DNA of 64,000 nucleotides from Phoenix dactylifera (Eukaryota > Streptophyta > Magnoliopsida > Arecales > Arecaceae). A model generated the notes under the pieces. The model did no database searches, was not told the origin of the DNA, and worked only from the letters and a program-made list of their open reading frames with translations. The stretch's first letter is position 1. Each line of letters opens with the position of its first letter. The stretch spans positions 124,001-188,000 of the forward strand of contig NW_024068262.1 in assembly GCF_009389715.1 (NCBI RefSeq), read 5' to 3'. The position numbers were made by a program, and so were the translations under genes. Shown here piece by piece: positions 33,404 through 48,400 of this stretch.

Positions 33404-36400
33404 ATGAGCTCGTCGGCGGCGTTGGAGTGGAAGTTCTCTCAGGTGTTCGGCGAGCAGTCTCCCGGCGAGAAAGTTGATGATGGTCAGGGTTTCAATTTCC
33501 TCTAACTCTCCTTTCAATTCTCTGTATTTCCCTTTTTTCTCCTTTCAATTCTTTGTATTTCCCTTTTTTTATTTTAGGGGAGGGTTGTGGGAGTTGTGGT
33601 TAGTTTCTTGGAATCTTGAGGTCCTCGGATTTTTGAAGTTATGTTTCTTTCGTTCTTTCCTTGTTTGCTTCTGATGCATCTTTATCTATCTATGGAAAAT
33701 TAGTTAATTTTTACTGGCAGGAAGAAGATGATGACGAGGAAAGGAAAAAGGAGTTCCTGGATTTTTTTATGACGCTTTTTATTGCGGAAGTTCACGCTTA
33801 TTTATGTAAAGATGTTCTCCCCCATTTAGGCGGCAGAACTTGACTGACCGAAGTAGTTGGATTCTTGGATTACGTTGGAAATTAACTCCTTTCTGTAATA
33901 TGATAAAGTGGGAGATATTTTTTAATTTTAATATGCATGCATGCAATGGTTAAAATTATTACCTCCAGTAAATTGAAAATAGATGTTGATCATATTTAGG
34001 CCTTCCTCATAATCTATCCTCCTCATGGATTTTGCTTTACAATATTTTCCACAAGAACTATGGGAATGTAAAGCTCTTTGCAGTTGAACGTTCATGTTTG
34101 GCATCTTGACAACTCTTTTATGTTTATCTAACACTGATCTTTCTATCAGATGACATTTTTAGTGAAATGTATCATATTAAATTGGCAAAAAAGATCTTCA
34201 CCAGCACGTGCAATGATTCAAAATGCATTGCAGGACTGCTTAGAACATCTTTTCCACTTTTGAGTACGCCATGTCATGTTTATCTATTTACCCTGATATT
34301 ATGTTCTGATTATGCTGATTGTTTCAGTCGATTTCATATCTGCGGTTGAATTTGAGAGCAGAGGAGACTATCTTGTGGCTGGAGATCATGGGGGTCGCAT
34401 TATCCTTTTTGAAAGAACAGATGGGACAAATGTAATTTCCTAATCTCTTCATGTTTTTCTTTCATTTATATCTGTGCATAGGCACCCATCCAAAAGCAGC
34501 ATATGCTATACCTTTGAAATTTCTATATATATATATATAAACTGGATTTTAGGAAACAAATTTCAGCTGCATCCACGGAAAGAGTTGGAGCACATGGACT
34601 ATCCTGCTACAGTGCATCCTAGATATTTTTACAAGACGGAGTTTCAAAGTCATGAACTCGAGGTATTGTTACTTACAAGTCAATGACCATTCAGTCTGTT
34701 TCCCATAATATCATAGTGCATGTCAGTATATACAGTTTGCATACGACACCCTAATGACATTTTACTCTCTGTAGTTTGATTACCTGAAGAGTTTGGAAAT
34801 TGGGGAGAAGATCAACAAACTGAGATTCTGTGCTACACCCAACAATTCTCTATTTATACTTTCTACAAATGATAGGACAATTAAGCTATGGAAGGTAACA
34901 GTGATGCTCCACAGGCAAAACGCATTGTCAAAAGAATACTGTGTGTTGTAAAGTCTGATCTACTCACTTTTCACAGTTAAATCTCAATAAGACGTATATA
35001 AAAACTTTATGCAGAAATTTAATTTTTATGTGCTTCGGAAACCAGGTTTCAGAATGTAAGGTGAAGAGAGTCAAGGAAATGGAACTAAGTCCAAATGTTT
35101 CCTCAGAAAATGCACTTCTTTCTGGGAAGAGTTTTGTGGCCGGGCTTAATGAATCATCCATCCAGAATGGTTATCATCTTGAATGGATAGATAAAAAGCC
35201 TAGGAGTGTTTCTCCAGCACCTGAGGAAGGCCCTAACACGGTATGTTGACATTTATGGAAAATCTGCTGCATATGTATATGGACACTGGTTTTAATAATA
35301 CCTATAATCAGCTCATGATTTGTCTGCTATCATGATTCCCGGTGTAATTTGAACCCTCCAATCTGTTTATTGAGATAATTCTTAATGGAAAGATGCTTAA
35401 ATGTGTTTACCTAGTTGGACAAGGAGTTTATTGAGGCAAACTGAGCTCCAGAACCTTCGGAAACAAGCCTTGCATCAGAGTGAACTCACTGATATGCACA
35501 GCTACTAGCCATTTTCCTTTATCCATTTTGTAAATTACATTATGGGCAGAAATGAGAGAGATAGATCAGTCATATTGTTATACTATTTATTCATCCATTC
35601 ATCATAAGCTGAAACAAAAAAGATAGATAAAAGGCATGGATTTTGTTGTCGTGCAGTGTAATCAATGATGATGTCATGTGTGATCAGATATTTAATGTTG
35701 GAGAGAGTTCTGTTGCAAGGTGCCGGAGGGTGTACGCACATGCTCATGATTATAATATCAATTCTATATCAAACAATAGGTAAACTTTCATACTTTCCCT
35801 TTCTCTGTGATCTGTAACTTTTTTTTTTCAGCTAGAGAATACCATATTCAATATTTATGCGCATATCATTTCTCTTATGGTTCAAGAGTAATCAACCCAT
35901 TTGATGTCTTAGACAGACTGCATAGATATTTACCTCTGTAGGATCTTATACTATATTTGCAGATAATACCTGATTTGAGTTCATAATGCATGTGCAGTGA
36001 TGGTGAGACATTCATATCTGCTGATGACCTCAGAATAAACTTATGGAACATGGAAGTTAGTAATCGATGCTTTAACATTGTTGACCTGAAGCCACTGGAC
36101 ATGGAGGATCTCATAGGTGATTTATAATGACCTTAAAGCTTATAAGAGTGTGTGCTTTCGTCTTTTAATTCCTATATTTATTTTTAATGCAACTTTCTTA
36201 TCTTTATATGTTTTAAGTGGCGGAAGTGAAGGCTGGATAACTCTTGGGTTTAAATTAAACGATAATGTCTAGAATCTGCAAATTTCTGAATGTTATTCCT
36301 GTATGAGCCATTTCCTGTTTGATAGAGGCAGTGGTTAGGGATGTCAAAAGGTGGGGTGTGGTTGCATTTTCTTTCTATAACAATTGTTCTATAAGGAGAC

Positions 36401-39400
36401 ATAGTCAGATCACATGATCCAGTTGAAGGAGCAGATGAAAACCAGGTCACATAGTTCTGTTGTTGCCCTTAAAAAGGATCCTAGGTGGTTGTATGAGAGT
36501 TTATAATCAAAGATAGGCGAAGTAATATTTTACCAATTTGATTAGTCAAATTTATTGTGATGTCTGATAATGTATTTCATTCCCATATTTTCTGCTGTTT
36601 TATTGGATGGTGATATTTGGTGCTCTTGGGAAAGTAAGTTTTGGAACTTCTTGATTCCAGAAGTTCTAAACACTTGTTTTTTGGACATTTTTAATGTTGA
36701 TTTTAACTTCTCATTTAATCTAATAAGTATGCATATTTCTAGCAGAAATCAGCTTTTAAGTGAAGCATATTTTTAGCCCCTTTTTTTGTGATTGTGATTT
36801 TAACTGGACTTTTATGATGTTGAATCATTATTAAAATTAAATCATCGCTCATCAATAGTTTAGTGCCTTAATGAGTGATGAGTTTGTTGAGGTCATCTTC
36901 CTTGCAGCAATCATTTGCTAACATCTTCTGTTGTGGCAATTAATTGCAGGGTTTCTTGTCATATTGCTTTTTTCTGTCATGTTAGGAAATCTGGGGAGAG
37001 ATCTAAATTTGACACTAAGTCTACATCTTTATAATTCCACTTAAGTCTCTGGATGATAGGGTAGCAAGCCTTCAAAAGTCAAAACATTCTCATATTGTAA
37101 GTTTGCTATTAAACAATAAAAGCTAGGTATTAATGCCATTCTTTTTTTTTTTGTTCTTCTGTTTGATTATTCTCATTTTCTGAGGGAAAAAGAAGTCTTG
37201 GACTCATGAATAGATTGCTTTTTTCTGAAGGTAGGTTTTGCAACCCTAGTTCCTTTTGCTCTAGCCTTGCCACTGAGGTGGTAGCTCAGTGGAACTGGGC
37301 CTTACTTCCAATCCCGTGGTTCCGAGTTCAAAACGCGCGGGCGTCGATTAAATTATGGAGATCGGATGCTCCCTGCTCAGACACGTGGTTGGGAGGGCTT
37401 ATTGGTCTTCTGGTAGCCTTGGTGGTGTCGGATGTGACGTACTCACACGGGGTTCGAATCGGAGCCCAGAGGGGTAACCGAGCCAGACCACGGGTGGAAA
37501 GGGTATGAGTAAAACCGGCCGGGGTGCCCAACACGGTCATTTCTGCCCACATCGAACATTCTCCTGGCGGAGTGGGGGCCCAGTGGGGGCTGCTACGCGG
37601 GGGTGGGCTTGTCCCTTCCTCCCCCCTTCCCCTTTTTTTACCACCAAGAAAAAAGGGGGCTGATCCATGAAAGGGACATGGCATTGGAAATAGCAACTTG
37701 CCTGGTCTTAATGTTACCATGGAATGAAGGGTTATTGGCTCAAGATCAGGGTTTAGTTGTGGAGTGAGCCCCAAGGAATTTAGACAACCTCAGCTGGAAG
37801 AAGGTCATGATACTGATAAAATCAACTAGTTGGGAATTAGAGGCCAGAGAGAGAGAGAGAGAGAGAGAGATCCATTGTTCAAGTCAACCAAACTATCATA
37901 GTTGTAGTGGAACGTCAATAATGGATTGTCTAAAGAAGGAAGGAATGGTCAAACTTAATGATCTGCTCGTGCATGTTTGACTTGCCAATACCTAATGCAA
38001 GATCGAGGTTATTTGGAGAAAAGTCCTTCGCTTTACACATCGTAGACCTGATGATTATCCAAGGAAACTGCTTTGCTTTGTCGGTAAGAGAGTTCCTGTC
38101 CAGATCTCAAGAATATGATACTTTTTTGCCATTTGTTGGGGGAAGCGCCGGGTTTTTTTTTTTTTGTTGGGTTGGGGAGGGGGGGGAGGTGGAGACTGAC
38201 CAAGGCTTGGAGAAGGTCTCATTTTCTACAGCATAATTTTGACAGACTCATCTAGTCATCTCCTTGTATAGTAACCTTACTATTCCATTTTCTGCTCATG
38301 CAGTCATGACTTCATCATTTTTTTCCCCTTTTTTGAGGGGAAGGTGGGCCTATGCCTTAACTTGTTGCTAATAAGAAAGAAATAATACAGGAAGTGCTAC
38401 TACCCTAATGGATAGTAAGTAAAAGATCCCACGCAATTACAATGCTAAAGGAGAAGAGAGCTTTACTCCTCATTCTCTCACAACTTGCAGCATTATGACT
38501 CCCACACATAATCTCCCAATCAGAAATCTGGTAGATAATCTTCTGAAGTGTGCTTCATAATTGCATGCCTTCTTTCAGAAAAATTTGATGGTTCCCTTCT
38601 TTCCAAAGACTCCAGCAAACTGCAAGTATTAGCCGATCCCATCCTTCTCTAATCTCTTTCTTCTCATAGCAGACTAACGCAAATTAGTACTCATTTTTGT
38701 TCATCAGAGCACATTTCTTATTTTAAATCTCTATCTCTGAAGCCTGGCCTTACTAACTGTCTTGTGATGAACAAATTACATATTCAACCAGAGGTCATAA
38801 CATCTGCCGAGTTTCATCCAGATTACTGTAATCTCTTAGCTTACAGCAGTTCAAGAGGTTTTATCCGATTGGTTGACATGCGTCAATCGGCACTATGTGA
38901 CCAGAATGCAAAAATGTGAGTCTTTCGCGCCTATACATCATATATTTTGACAGTGTTCCAATCATTTTTGTGTTGCAGGTGGTATCTATTTCATGCTAAG
39001 TTTGCTAACTTGAAATTGCTACTTCAGATTACTAGATCATGAAGCTCGTGGATCTAGATCCTTCTTCACCGAGATAATTGCTTCAATTTCTGATATAAAG
39101 TTTGCAAAAGATGGAAGACATATTTTAAGTCGGGACTACATGAATCTAAAGGTTCTCTAGCCTTTCATTCTTGGTCATGAGAACAATGTCTAGTATCCTA
39201 AATAATTTGTCTATTTAATTTAGAACATGCATCTCTAATGAGCCATCTAGCATGTTATTATGCCATGTGCCTAGCCCAACTTGTGTACATGTGACTGCCT
39301 CTACCATTATGGGGCTTTTTGGTCATCCAACGACTAAAAGGGGGATGCCCTAGTATGAACAAAGAAATAATGAACTTATTAAATTTATGAAGTTCATTTT

Positions 39401-42400
39401 TTGGGGTTATATTATATTTTTAGTTTATTTTTCATCATCTTATGTTTTATGTAGTGGGTGCTAATTTTGTAAGGGTTTGTTATCATTTTGGGAGCTTGCA
39501 CATGTGTTAATCACTTATATATACATCAGCCCACTTCCTTTCGATACAATCCACTTTGTAATTTGAGCCATAAGATTTCCCACCATAATTTATAATAAGC
39601 CAATGTCCTTTCATCTTTCTAGATTCATCCTTTTATTTTCCTAGACACTTCATGATAGCTCTTTGCATTTCCATATACTACTATAAATTTGTGTCAGTGT
39701 GCAATCTTGTATGTGCTAGAGTTTAGGGCATGTTTGGTTGGAGGGAGTTGGGCTCTGGAATGGGAATGAGTGACTCCCATTCTAGCCGTTTGGTTAGGGA
39801 GAGTCTCATTTTCATTTCAATTTTGGGGGGCATGAGAATGCCCCAATTACCCAAAACCCAATCTCGCCTTTCTCCTAATATTCAAATTCCATTCCGATTT
39901 TGATTTTGATTCCAGTTACAAATCAAACACGTCGGAGAATATAGCCATTCTGATTTTCATTCCAATCCATTTTAATTCTGATTTCAATTCCAATTTCGGT
40001 CACAAACCAAACACACCCTTAGTATAAGAACCTCTTGTATATATTTGTCTTGTGAATCTTGTCACTTAGATTTTTTTTGTTCCAAAATATATTAATGAAA
40101 CATTAAGAAGCTTTTCTCTTTGCCCCCAAATTTGTAATTATTCTTTTTCTACTTTCGATTGGAGTTGGGCTAGTGGACTTTGTGTTCGCTATTTGAGGAG
40201 GGGACTTTCGAGCTTGTTGGTGATCGTCCTTTTTCACGGAAGCTCATCTAACAATTTAACTCTTTTCTTTTCTTTTTTTGTCCTTTCTTCTTTTCAATCT
40301 TATTTCTTCTTCTTCTTTCCTTTTTTATACTAGTTATGTACTTTTTTTGAGGCAGAATTATGTTTTTCGCTGCTAGATCTGCATTCTAGAGGTTGATCTA
40401 CAAGAGAGATATTCTATACCTGAATTCTTGAAACCTTACATTATTTAGATTATGCCATGACCACTGATTGTAATGAGTCCAAGGTTCGCCGAACCAGTAC
40501 CAGAGTTTGGACCAGTCGACGACTGGTTCGATACAGTATGAGTCTGTACTGTGCCATTCTAGGACATATTGAGAACAGGGAGAGGGAGGGAGGGGGGAGA
40601 AAAGAAGAGAGGAAGAGAGGAGGAGGAAGGGGTGGGTCGAGGGTTAAACCCTAAACCTAACCCTAGCAGAGCGAAAGAGGGAGAGGGAGGGAGGAGGGAG
40701 GAAGGGGGAGAGCCGAGGGAAACCATAATTCTAACCCTAGTGGAGAGTGAGAGAAAGAGGGGGGGTTATAATTGTACTGGTGGGTTGGGGGGGGGGGGGG
40801 GTTGGCCTTTCTCCGAGCTCTCAAAATGAATCGTTTTGGTTCCTCCTCAGTTTGGTGCATCTCAAACCAGGCTGTTTGGGGTAGTACAGCCAAACATGAT
40901 AATGACCATTGCTGTCCAAAGTAAACATTTTGGTTGGATGATTAATGGGATAGTGTACTGTATAGGCAGATTGATGGATGGACTTGGATGGCAAAGATCC
41001 ATCCTGATTGATTGAAATCATAGTATAACATGAATTATTGTAATATGTAGGACTCTCATCTCGAGATATGTTTTATTTGTAATAGCACTATGTTCTCGTC
41101 ATCCAAAACTCTCAAAATACTGAAATTGAGTATCCCTAAGAGAATTGAGTGCTTGTCTTCCATTGTGGCGATGATGCACATGTCTTAATCTTAAATGATG
41201 CTTAGTTACACAAATTGTTAAAAGTGAAAGTTCTACAGCATTTTTGGAGGACAATAGGAAATCAATTATTGTTTTTAAGTTTGTTCAATATCATAACTAA
41301 GATTCAAGGGAGTTTCAAGCAAATAATTCAAAGCATACAAGGAATAAAGTGCTTCACATGCAGATACATGATTAATAATGAAAAAAAAGAATATCAAACA
41401 AACTGTTTTTAAAAAATGAAACAAACGAGAAATAGTATGTATTCAATTTATTCTACTATATAATGTCAACTCCTGCGATATGTCTGTGTGTGGGGCTTGT
41501 TTGGCCGTCCATATTTTCCAATAGTTCTTTTTCCCCTCTTGTGCATTTTCTCTCCCCCTAGCCCCAATTTTACTCTCCAACCAAAAGATCAAAGATTCAA
41601 GCCCCTCTTCTAGCATTTATTTATTTATATTAAAATTAAAAAAATAAAGATTCGAGTCATTTTAGCATTTTTTTAATTTATTATATATAATTAAAAAATA
41701 AAATTATGCTGCATGTCACATTCTAGTACAGAAATAATTGCAAGAAAAAGCTAATAGAGAAAATGACATTTATTATAAGAAAATACAAGAAAGATAATTA
41801 TATGGCTCGAAAATATGAATAAGGACTAAGAAAAGGGCTTACATGATAGCTTAAGTATGCGATTGATCATACCGAACATCAATAGAAAAAAATATAAATG
41901 CAAAAGAAAAATAGGAATCCTCTTTTCGACTCTAACTCTCCACTTCAGTCCTTGCTTTTCTTTTTGTTACTTTAATACTAGTTGTTTCAGCTTCAGCCAT
42001 GCGGATTTTCAATATTTCTTTTTATTTCTCATCAAACGAATGACATCTTCTTCTATTCATATTTTTTTTGGCTTGCATGATATATAAAATTCTTAAAAAT
42101 TTCTTGTAATTCCTATCAATTTCTATGTATCCGCTTTCCTTGTATGTATTTGTTGTAATCTAAATACTAAACATTAGTTTTAATTCACTCCATTTTTTTT
42201 AATCAAAAGAATCACATTATTTATTCACTGTGTAGTTGCTCCTACATGCTTTGAAATTTTTTCTTGAGACTCTCTTGCTTCTTTACATAATATTAGATAA
42301 TCTTGTTCAAGATATGCAATGTTTACAAAGACCAACTCTGTAACAACCATGCATGAAAATCTAGCCAAGGCTCAATCGTGGAAACTTATGTAGGAAGTTG

Positions 42401-45400
42401 TAACAACTTGCATGCAGACATGCCCAGGGTCTGCTATACTGACTTGTACTATCCTGCACCGATAAGGTACTAGTACTCGAGGTTCAGTTTAGTATATGAG
42501 TCGAACTGTCGAACCGAATCGTACATGTTCGAATCAAGAGGAATCACCACTTACTGGTACCAATCCATACCACCCGGTCCTACGTGGTACCATGGTTGGG
42601 AGAGAAAAAAAGTTGGGAGTTTGTCTTAATACAGGGGTATATAATACCATGCTGACCATATAACACTAAGTCGGTAACGTACCGATGCGGTTCCAAGTCC
42701 AGATTGTATACCTTGGACATGACACTATCATGTAATATGATTCTTGTTTGTTCGAAATCTATTATTAAGCTTTCTGTTTTGCACCTCCTTGAGTCAAATT
42801 AACCTTAGTAGAAGCCTTTTCTATGGTCATTACCCTTCTCTCGTACTACTTCTGGAATTAATTTTTATGACACATGCTACCAATAATAACTAGAACTCTA
42901 TGAATAACTTGAACTATGCATTTCATTTCTTGATGACCAAGAAGACACCACAAACACATGAGAATTAGTTTCAAGGTTCATGGCTATTTAAATGACATTA
43001 AGTTTTCATAGAACGCCATTAGGACATGAGCTTTTAGAATAACTATCCGCCCTCCACCCGACCCACCTACCACCCTTTTTTTTCTTTGTCCCAGCAACAT
43101 ATTAACATTATTTTACATGATAATTTCTCACCAAAAATCCCATGCACTATGGATTTCATTTGTTTCCTTTTGAAATTATTCTAACTTTGATATCTTGTGC
43201 TTTGTATATGCTTTTTACATTAGTTTGGTCTTACCCCCAACCCATTTTTTTTTTTACACATGCATGCCAAGGTGTGTGTTATTACCGCTGATATCTTGCT
43301 TTAATTTGGTGGTTTAATATAATTGCTAGTGGAGGGCAGGCCTTGGCGCAATAGCAAGGTTGCTTCATTGTGACCTAGATGTTATTGGTTCCAAATATGG
43401 AAACAGCCTCTTTGCACACGGGGGTAGACTGCGTACATTTTACCCTCCTTAGATCCTGCAGTGGCGGGAGCCTTATACACTTGGATGCTCTTTTTATTAT
43501 AATTGTTAGTGCATAAATATATGTCATCAATGAAATTGTAAACTAAAATGTTCCTATTAACTTGGTTATCTTTTCTACTATATGCAGTTGTGGGACTTGC
43601 ACATGGAAAGCTCTCCTATTGCAATTTTTAAGATAAATGAGTATCTTCGCCCCAAGGTACTTCAATTTCTTCTTCGCGGCTTGTATGGTCAAGGTGCCCT
43701 ACCTTTTGAAAAATATGTCTGTTTGTTTGTGTATGTACCTGCATGCATGCTCGTGCATGCTTGCTCATGCATGTGTTTATAAGCTAGCATGCACGCATGT
43801 GTATTTGTGTATAAGGACATGACCTTGATTGCAATCTATTGTAAATTTTTCATTACTGATGCAAGATGTGCCACCTTGGTGAGAGTTTGTAAGTTGTTGT
43901 TTAGATGTTGATGCGGATACTTGATCATTTTGTGAAGGAATTCGGTGCTTAAACTCTCTCTGTGTTAACTCTTTATTTGATTTTCAATGAATGGCTTGCT
44001 TCTTATAGAAAAAGTATCATTTAGAGTAAAACATGGTGACTTAAATTTGATTGCTTTCTCCTGTTTAATTAAGAAACATTTCGCAAGTAGGAGAAGGTAT
44101 ATATCATTCTCTTGGATCAATTCCTTCATATTACATATATCAACCTTTTTGCATTTGAGATCAAAAATATTATTTATGTTTGATATTAGAGCAAACACAG
44201 AAAGGATGACAGACACCAAGGTGAATGAGAAGCAAGGTCGCTACAAAAGTACCTTTCTTAGGGGATCCTTATGATGAAAGGCATCCTTCACATGAAGCTA
44301 TTGTGAAACCACTGCCTAATGACAATTTTTGGCTACACCACACTTACCTTCACAACCAGAACGAACTGTGATTTATTATCAACGTTGTGTTTCTGTTGAA
44401 GTTGCGAGTCAGTAATCAAGTTGTAACATGCAATCTAACCATCTGAATTGAATTTTTATCTTGTAAATCCACTTTCTAGAAAATGTGGGTCTTTCATATG
44501 AGAAGAGGAACTAGATCCTGAATTTGCATGAGTGCAGATACATGAGCTTCATAGCCATAGTGTTTTGCCACTAACACCAGAAACGTCTTGTATTTGTTGT
44601 ATATTGGGGTTGGTTGGATTCAAGGGAATACTGAAATCTCAAGAGAATGCTTTAATGGCAGTGAACTAAGAACTGCAAATTTACCTTGTGATATGTGGCA
44701 ATGCATGTAGGTTCGTGATGTTTAGAGATCCAGGCTATCAAGTTGGATCATTAGCTACTGGTAGATGGACATGCACATAGTACATGCATGGACACGATCA
44801 ACCTAGTGCTTGAAAAGGACTTGAGTAGTGGGAGGCCAAATGAGAGTGAGACTATGAAGACAGCTTGAGGAGAGCAACTTAATTTAGTAAATGTCATATT
44901 TTTACACAGCTGGACATTTAATTATTTTTTTAACTATTGTTATGTGGAAGTGTCCCCTTACTGTATATTGTACTGTTAGGAGTTGTGGACACTTTGGGAC
45001 ACTTGACCTCTTTGAGAAACCTGAGACCTGCATTCACTGCAGCTGATGTCTAAAGAATTTAAAAGATCTTAGCTCGTTCTAAATCTGTTTAGTTCGTTTT
45101 GTAGCTCCTGTAGCTAAGATCTGTCTTCACCCTCATCCAAATTTTACTGTCTCTAGAATACCATCAGATGATGCTGATCCCGGTCCTGATAACTCGTAAA
45201 AAAAATCTAGTATCCCTTTTGGGCTACACAGAGCTCAGAGGGTTGTTTTGGTATGTACCTCTGAAAATGCCTGCTTCTGATCATCTTGTTATTTCTGAAC
45301 TAGGAAACATCCCATTCATAGACAATGAGCACTTTTCTTGGAAGACATGTTCTTGTTGCTCTTAATTATGCTCTCCATTTCCGGAGATCAAGAAACTGGC

Positions 45401-48400
45401 ATTTGTAGTTAGTTTGTCGCATTTAGTGCTTACGAGGATCTGGAGAATCCACCGTGGTAATTGAGCAGGCACAAACTTGTTGCGGCAGTTTTACTTTTCT
45501 GAGGAAGAGAGGATATATCATGCATTCGTTGCACTTTGATTAGCTAAAGTCCATAGGTTTCCTCTGTGAAGTATCTTCTTTTTCTTATGTGCCCCTGGGC
45601 TTCCATTGTCATTACTCAGGTAATAGAAGCTTGGGTTATCTAGTCCAGTTGCTCTTTGTGGTTTCAGTGCCCTGCTCAAGCAGAAACGTGCTTGTGATTG
45701 ACAATGTACTTTATGGCTTCTCCAGCTATCTGTGTTATATAATCATGATGCTATTTTCGACAAGTTTGAGTGCTGCATTAGCAGGGATGGACATCACTTC
45801 GCAAGTGGATCTTACAGGTTTCTCTTTGAATATAAATACAATCATAATGGCAGCATCATCCTATTTTTGGTTGCATTTTGCCTTGATTGTTGCACTCATG
45901 TTTTTCTCTTCCACTTTTATATTGATATCAGCAATATTTTCAAAGTTTTCTCTCATGATGGTGGGCAAGATGATGGAATTACATTGGAAGCTAGCAGAAA
46001 CCCAAACAGGTGCGTTAAATCAGGCTATGATTTATGAAAATATCAAGAACTGATGGAAATTGGAAATCTGCTGTTTAAAATGTTATAGTGTAATTATGAT
46101 TTTCAGTCATGCCCAATAACCACTCTGACATGCCCATGGACTTAAGATTTTTATCATATTTTCTTATAAAAATCTTAAGTATAGTAAAATTATTAAACTT
46201 GAAGAGTTAGCTAAGAAGAACTTGGGAACTGGGACGTATTCCATGATCATACCTCTTGGTCTAGCAATAAGAGATTATGGATCCAAATCTTAGATAATGC
46301 ATCCCCAAATACTAGAACTTGTTAAATTATAGTACAAGTTGGTCTTCTTTACTATGTCCGTTTAATACTAATAAAAAGATATATAAAAAAACAAAGAGTA
46401 GAAAAAAATGAAGAGTAAGCAATGCCAAAGAAAGGAGAAGAGGAGTGACCCTCTCTTCAAGTGGAAAAGTTTGATATAACTCATCAGCCATACTATGAAA
46501 CTTTAGGAGAGGGTAATTGAGCACATAGGTGTGATTCAATTTGGTTTCATGCTAGGAAGATCGACTATGGATGCTATTTTTCTCATTCAGAGGTTAATGG
46601 AGAAATACAGAGAAAGAGACAAGATCTTCATATATTTTTTTATTTGATTTAGAGAGCATATGATAGAGTCCAAGAGAAGTCTTGTGGTGGGTTTTAGAGA
46701 AGAAATGAATTTTCTTTAGTTATATTGATGTGATTAAAGACATGTACAATGGAACAATTATTAGTGTAAGAACTATCGAACGTAGTACTTGTCAGTTTCC
46801 AATCACAATAGATTTACACCAAGGATCTACTCTAAATCCCCTTTTTTTTGCACTAGTTATAGATGAGCTTATTAGGCATATTTAGAACGGTTTCTTTAAT
46901 GCATGCTATTGCGGATAATATAAGTTTTAGTAGATGGAACTATGATTGGAGTTAATTATAAGTTGGAATTATGAAGGAGTGCATTAGAATGTAAAGATTT
47001 CGGTTAAGTAGGACCAAGATAGAATACATGAAATATAGTTTTAGTGAAAATTGAGGATCATGAAGTTCCTAAGAGTGATTATTTTCAAGATTTAGGATCA
47101 ATTATCCATAAGGACTGGGAGATTGAAGAGGATATTATCCATAGGATTAAAATAGGATGATTCAAATGGAGAAGTGCAACTAGGATATACTGTAAGCATA
47201 GGATACTTGGCAAGTTGGAAAAGTTTTATAGGACAACTATACAATTAGTTGGAAAAGTGTTACGGTATAGAATGTTGGACAGTTAAAAAATAATATGTGC
47301 ATAGAATGTGTGTGGCCAAAATGAGAATGTTGAGATGGATGAATGGTAATAAAAAAAAAGATAGAGCAAGAAATGAAGTCATTCATAAAAAGATAGAGAT
47401 AGTTCCAATTGAGGACAAGTTGAGAGGACTTAGATGGTTTGGACATGTACAACATTGGCTAGGAGATGCACCAATAAGGAGTGATTTCATATATGTAGAG
47501 TAAAAGAGAGGTAGAGTTAAAACGAAAATCATATGGGATAAAATAGTATGGAATGACGGAAAGTATGGCCCTAAATAGAGCTGAATAGAGGAAAAAGGAT
47601 TCATGTAGCCGACCTGAACTTGTTTGGGATTAAGGCTTAGTTGAGTTGACTAGAGTTGTAATTATGATATACACTTGCACATGTTCCCCACATTGTTTGC
47701 TAAACGGACTTCTTTGCAAATTGATGGTTAGTATTATTTGAAGATGAATGTCAATGCAATGCGAGGGACCATCCAAGATCAAACCTAAAACCTATCTCCA
47801 GTGCATGGATGAAGGAAAGGAGTACCACTGAACCAAAGTCCTGTTGGCCTTTTATACTTAGTGTTGTTACTACTCTTTGTCATGTCTTCCTCCATGTTTG
47901 GTAAAAGACAACTGAAACTCACAATTTGCACATGCATTCTAATTTTTCAACAGGCATCCGAGGTAAATGCAGATGCATGCAGATTAATAAATTGTCCATC
48001 TAAACTAAATATTTGAAGGAACTAGAGTGGTTAGTATGCTTTCTGTCATTTACCTACCTTGATTGTTAAACAGCAACTAGATGGAAAAAAGGGCACTAAT
48101 TTGCAAGTAGCATATGCAGAAAAAGTTATGGAGCACCTTCCCAAATGGTACCAAAATGATGAAGCAATTTTCCAGCAACAAATTCATTACTCTTCACTTG
48201 TATTGCTAAGTAGGTTATGCTCTCACTTTGTATTGTGAGATTTTTAATCTCAAATATCAATCCTGCTAGGTAGTGCAATATTGTGTGTGGGCATGTAGAA
48301 ATTGATACACAAGGATCATCGGTGTTGGTCCACTTGCATATATTCGAAACTGTCAAAAAGGGCATGAGCCACCTTATCTATCAGATACATTGATATGGTT

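Noticed and set aside
37270..37345. Possible functional tRNA gene
   Set aside because: A-box and B-box-like words exist, but acceptor and anticodon stems do not pair properly; a SINE is more likely.
40640..40730. Telomere-like CCCTAAA repeats
   Set aside because: Only isolated CCCTAAACC and AACCCTAG words are present, not a tandem telomeric array.
45589..46053. 154-codon hydrophobic plus-strand frame
   Set aside because: It spans B55 exons 11-12 in the wrong frame and their intron; the conserved WD40 frame is elsewhere.
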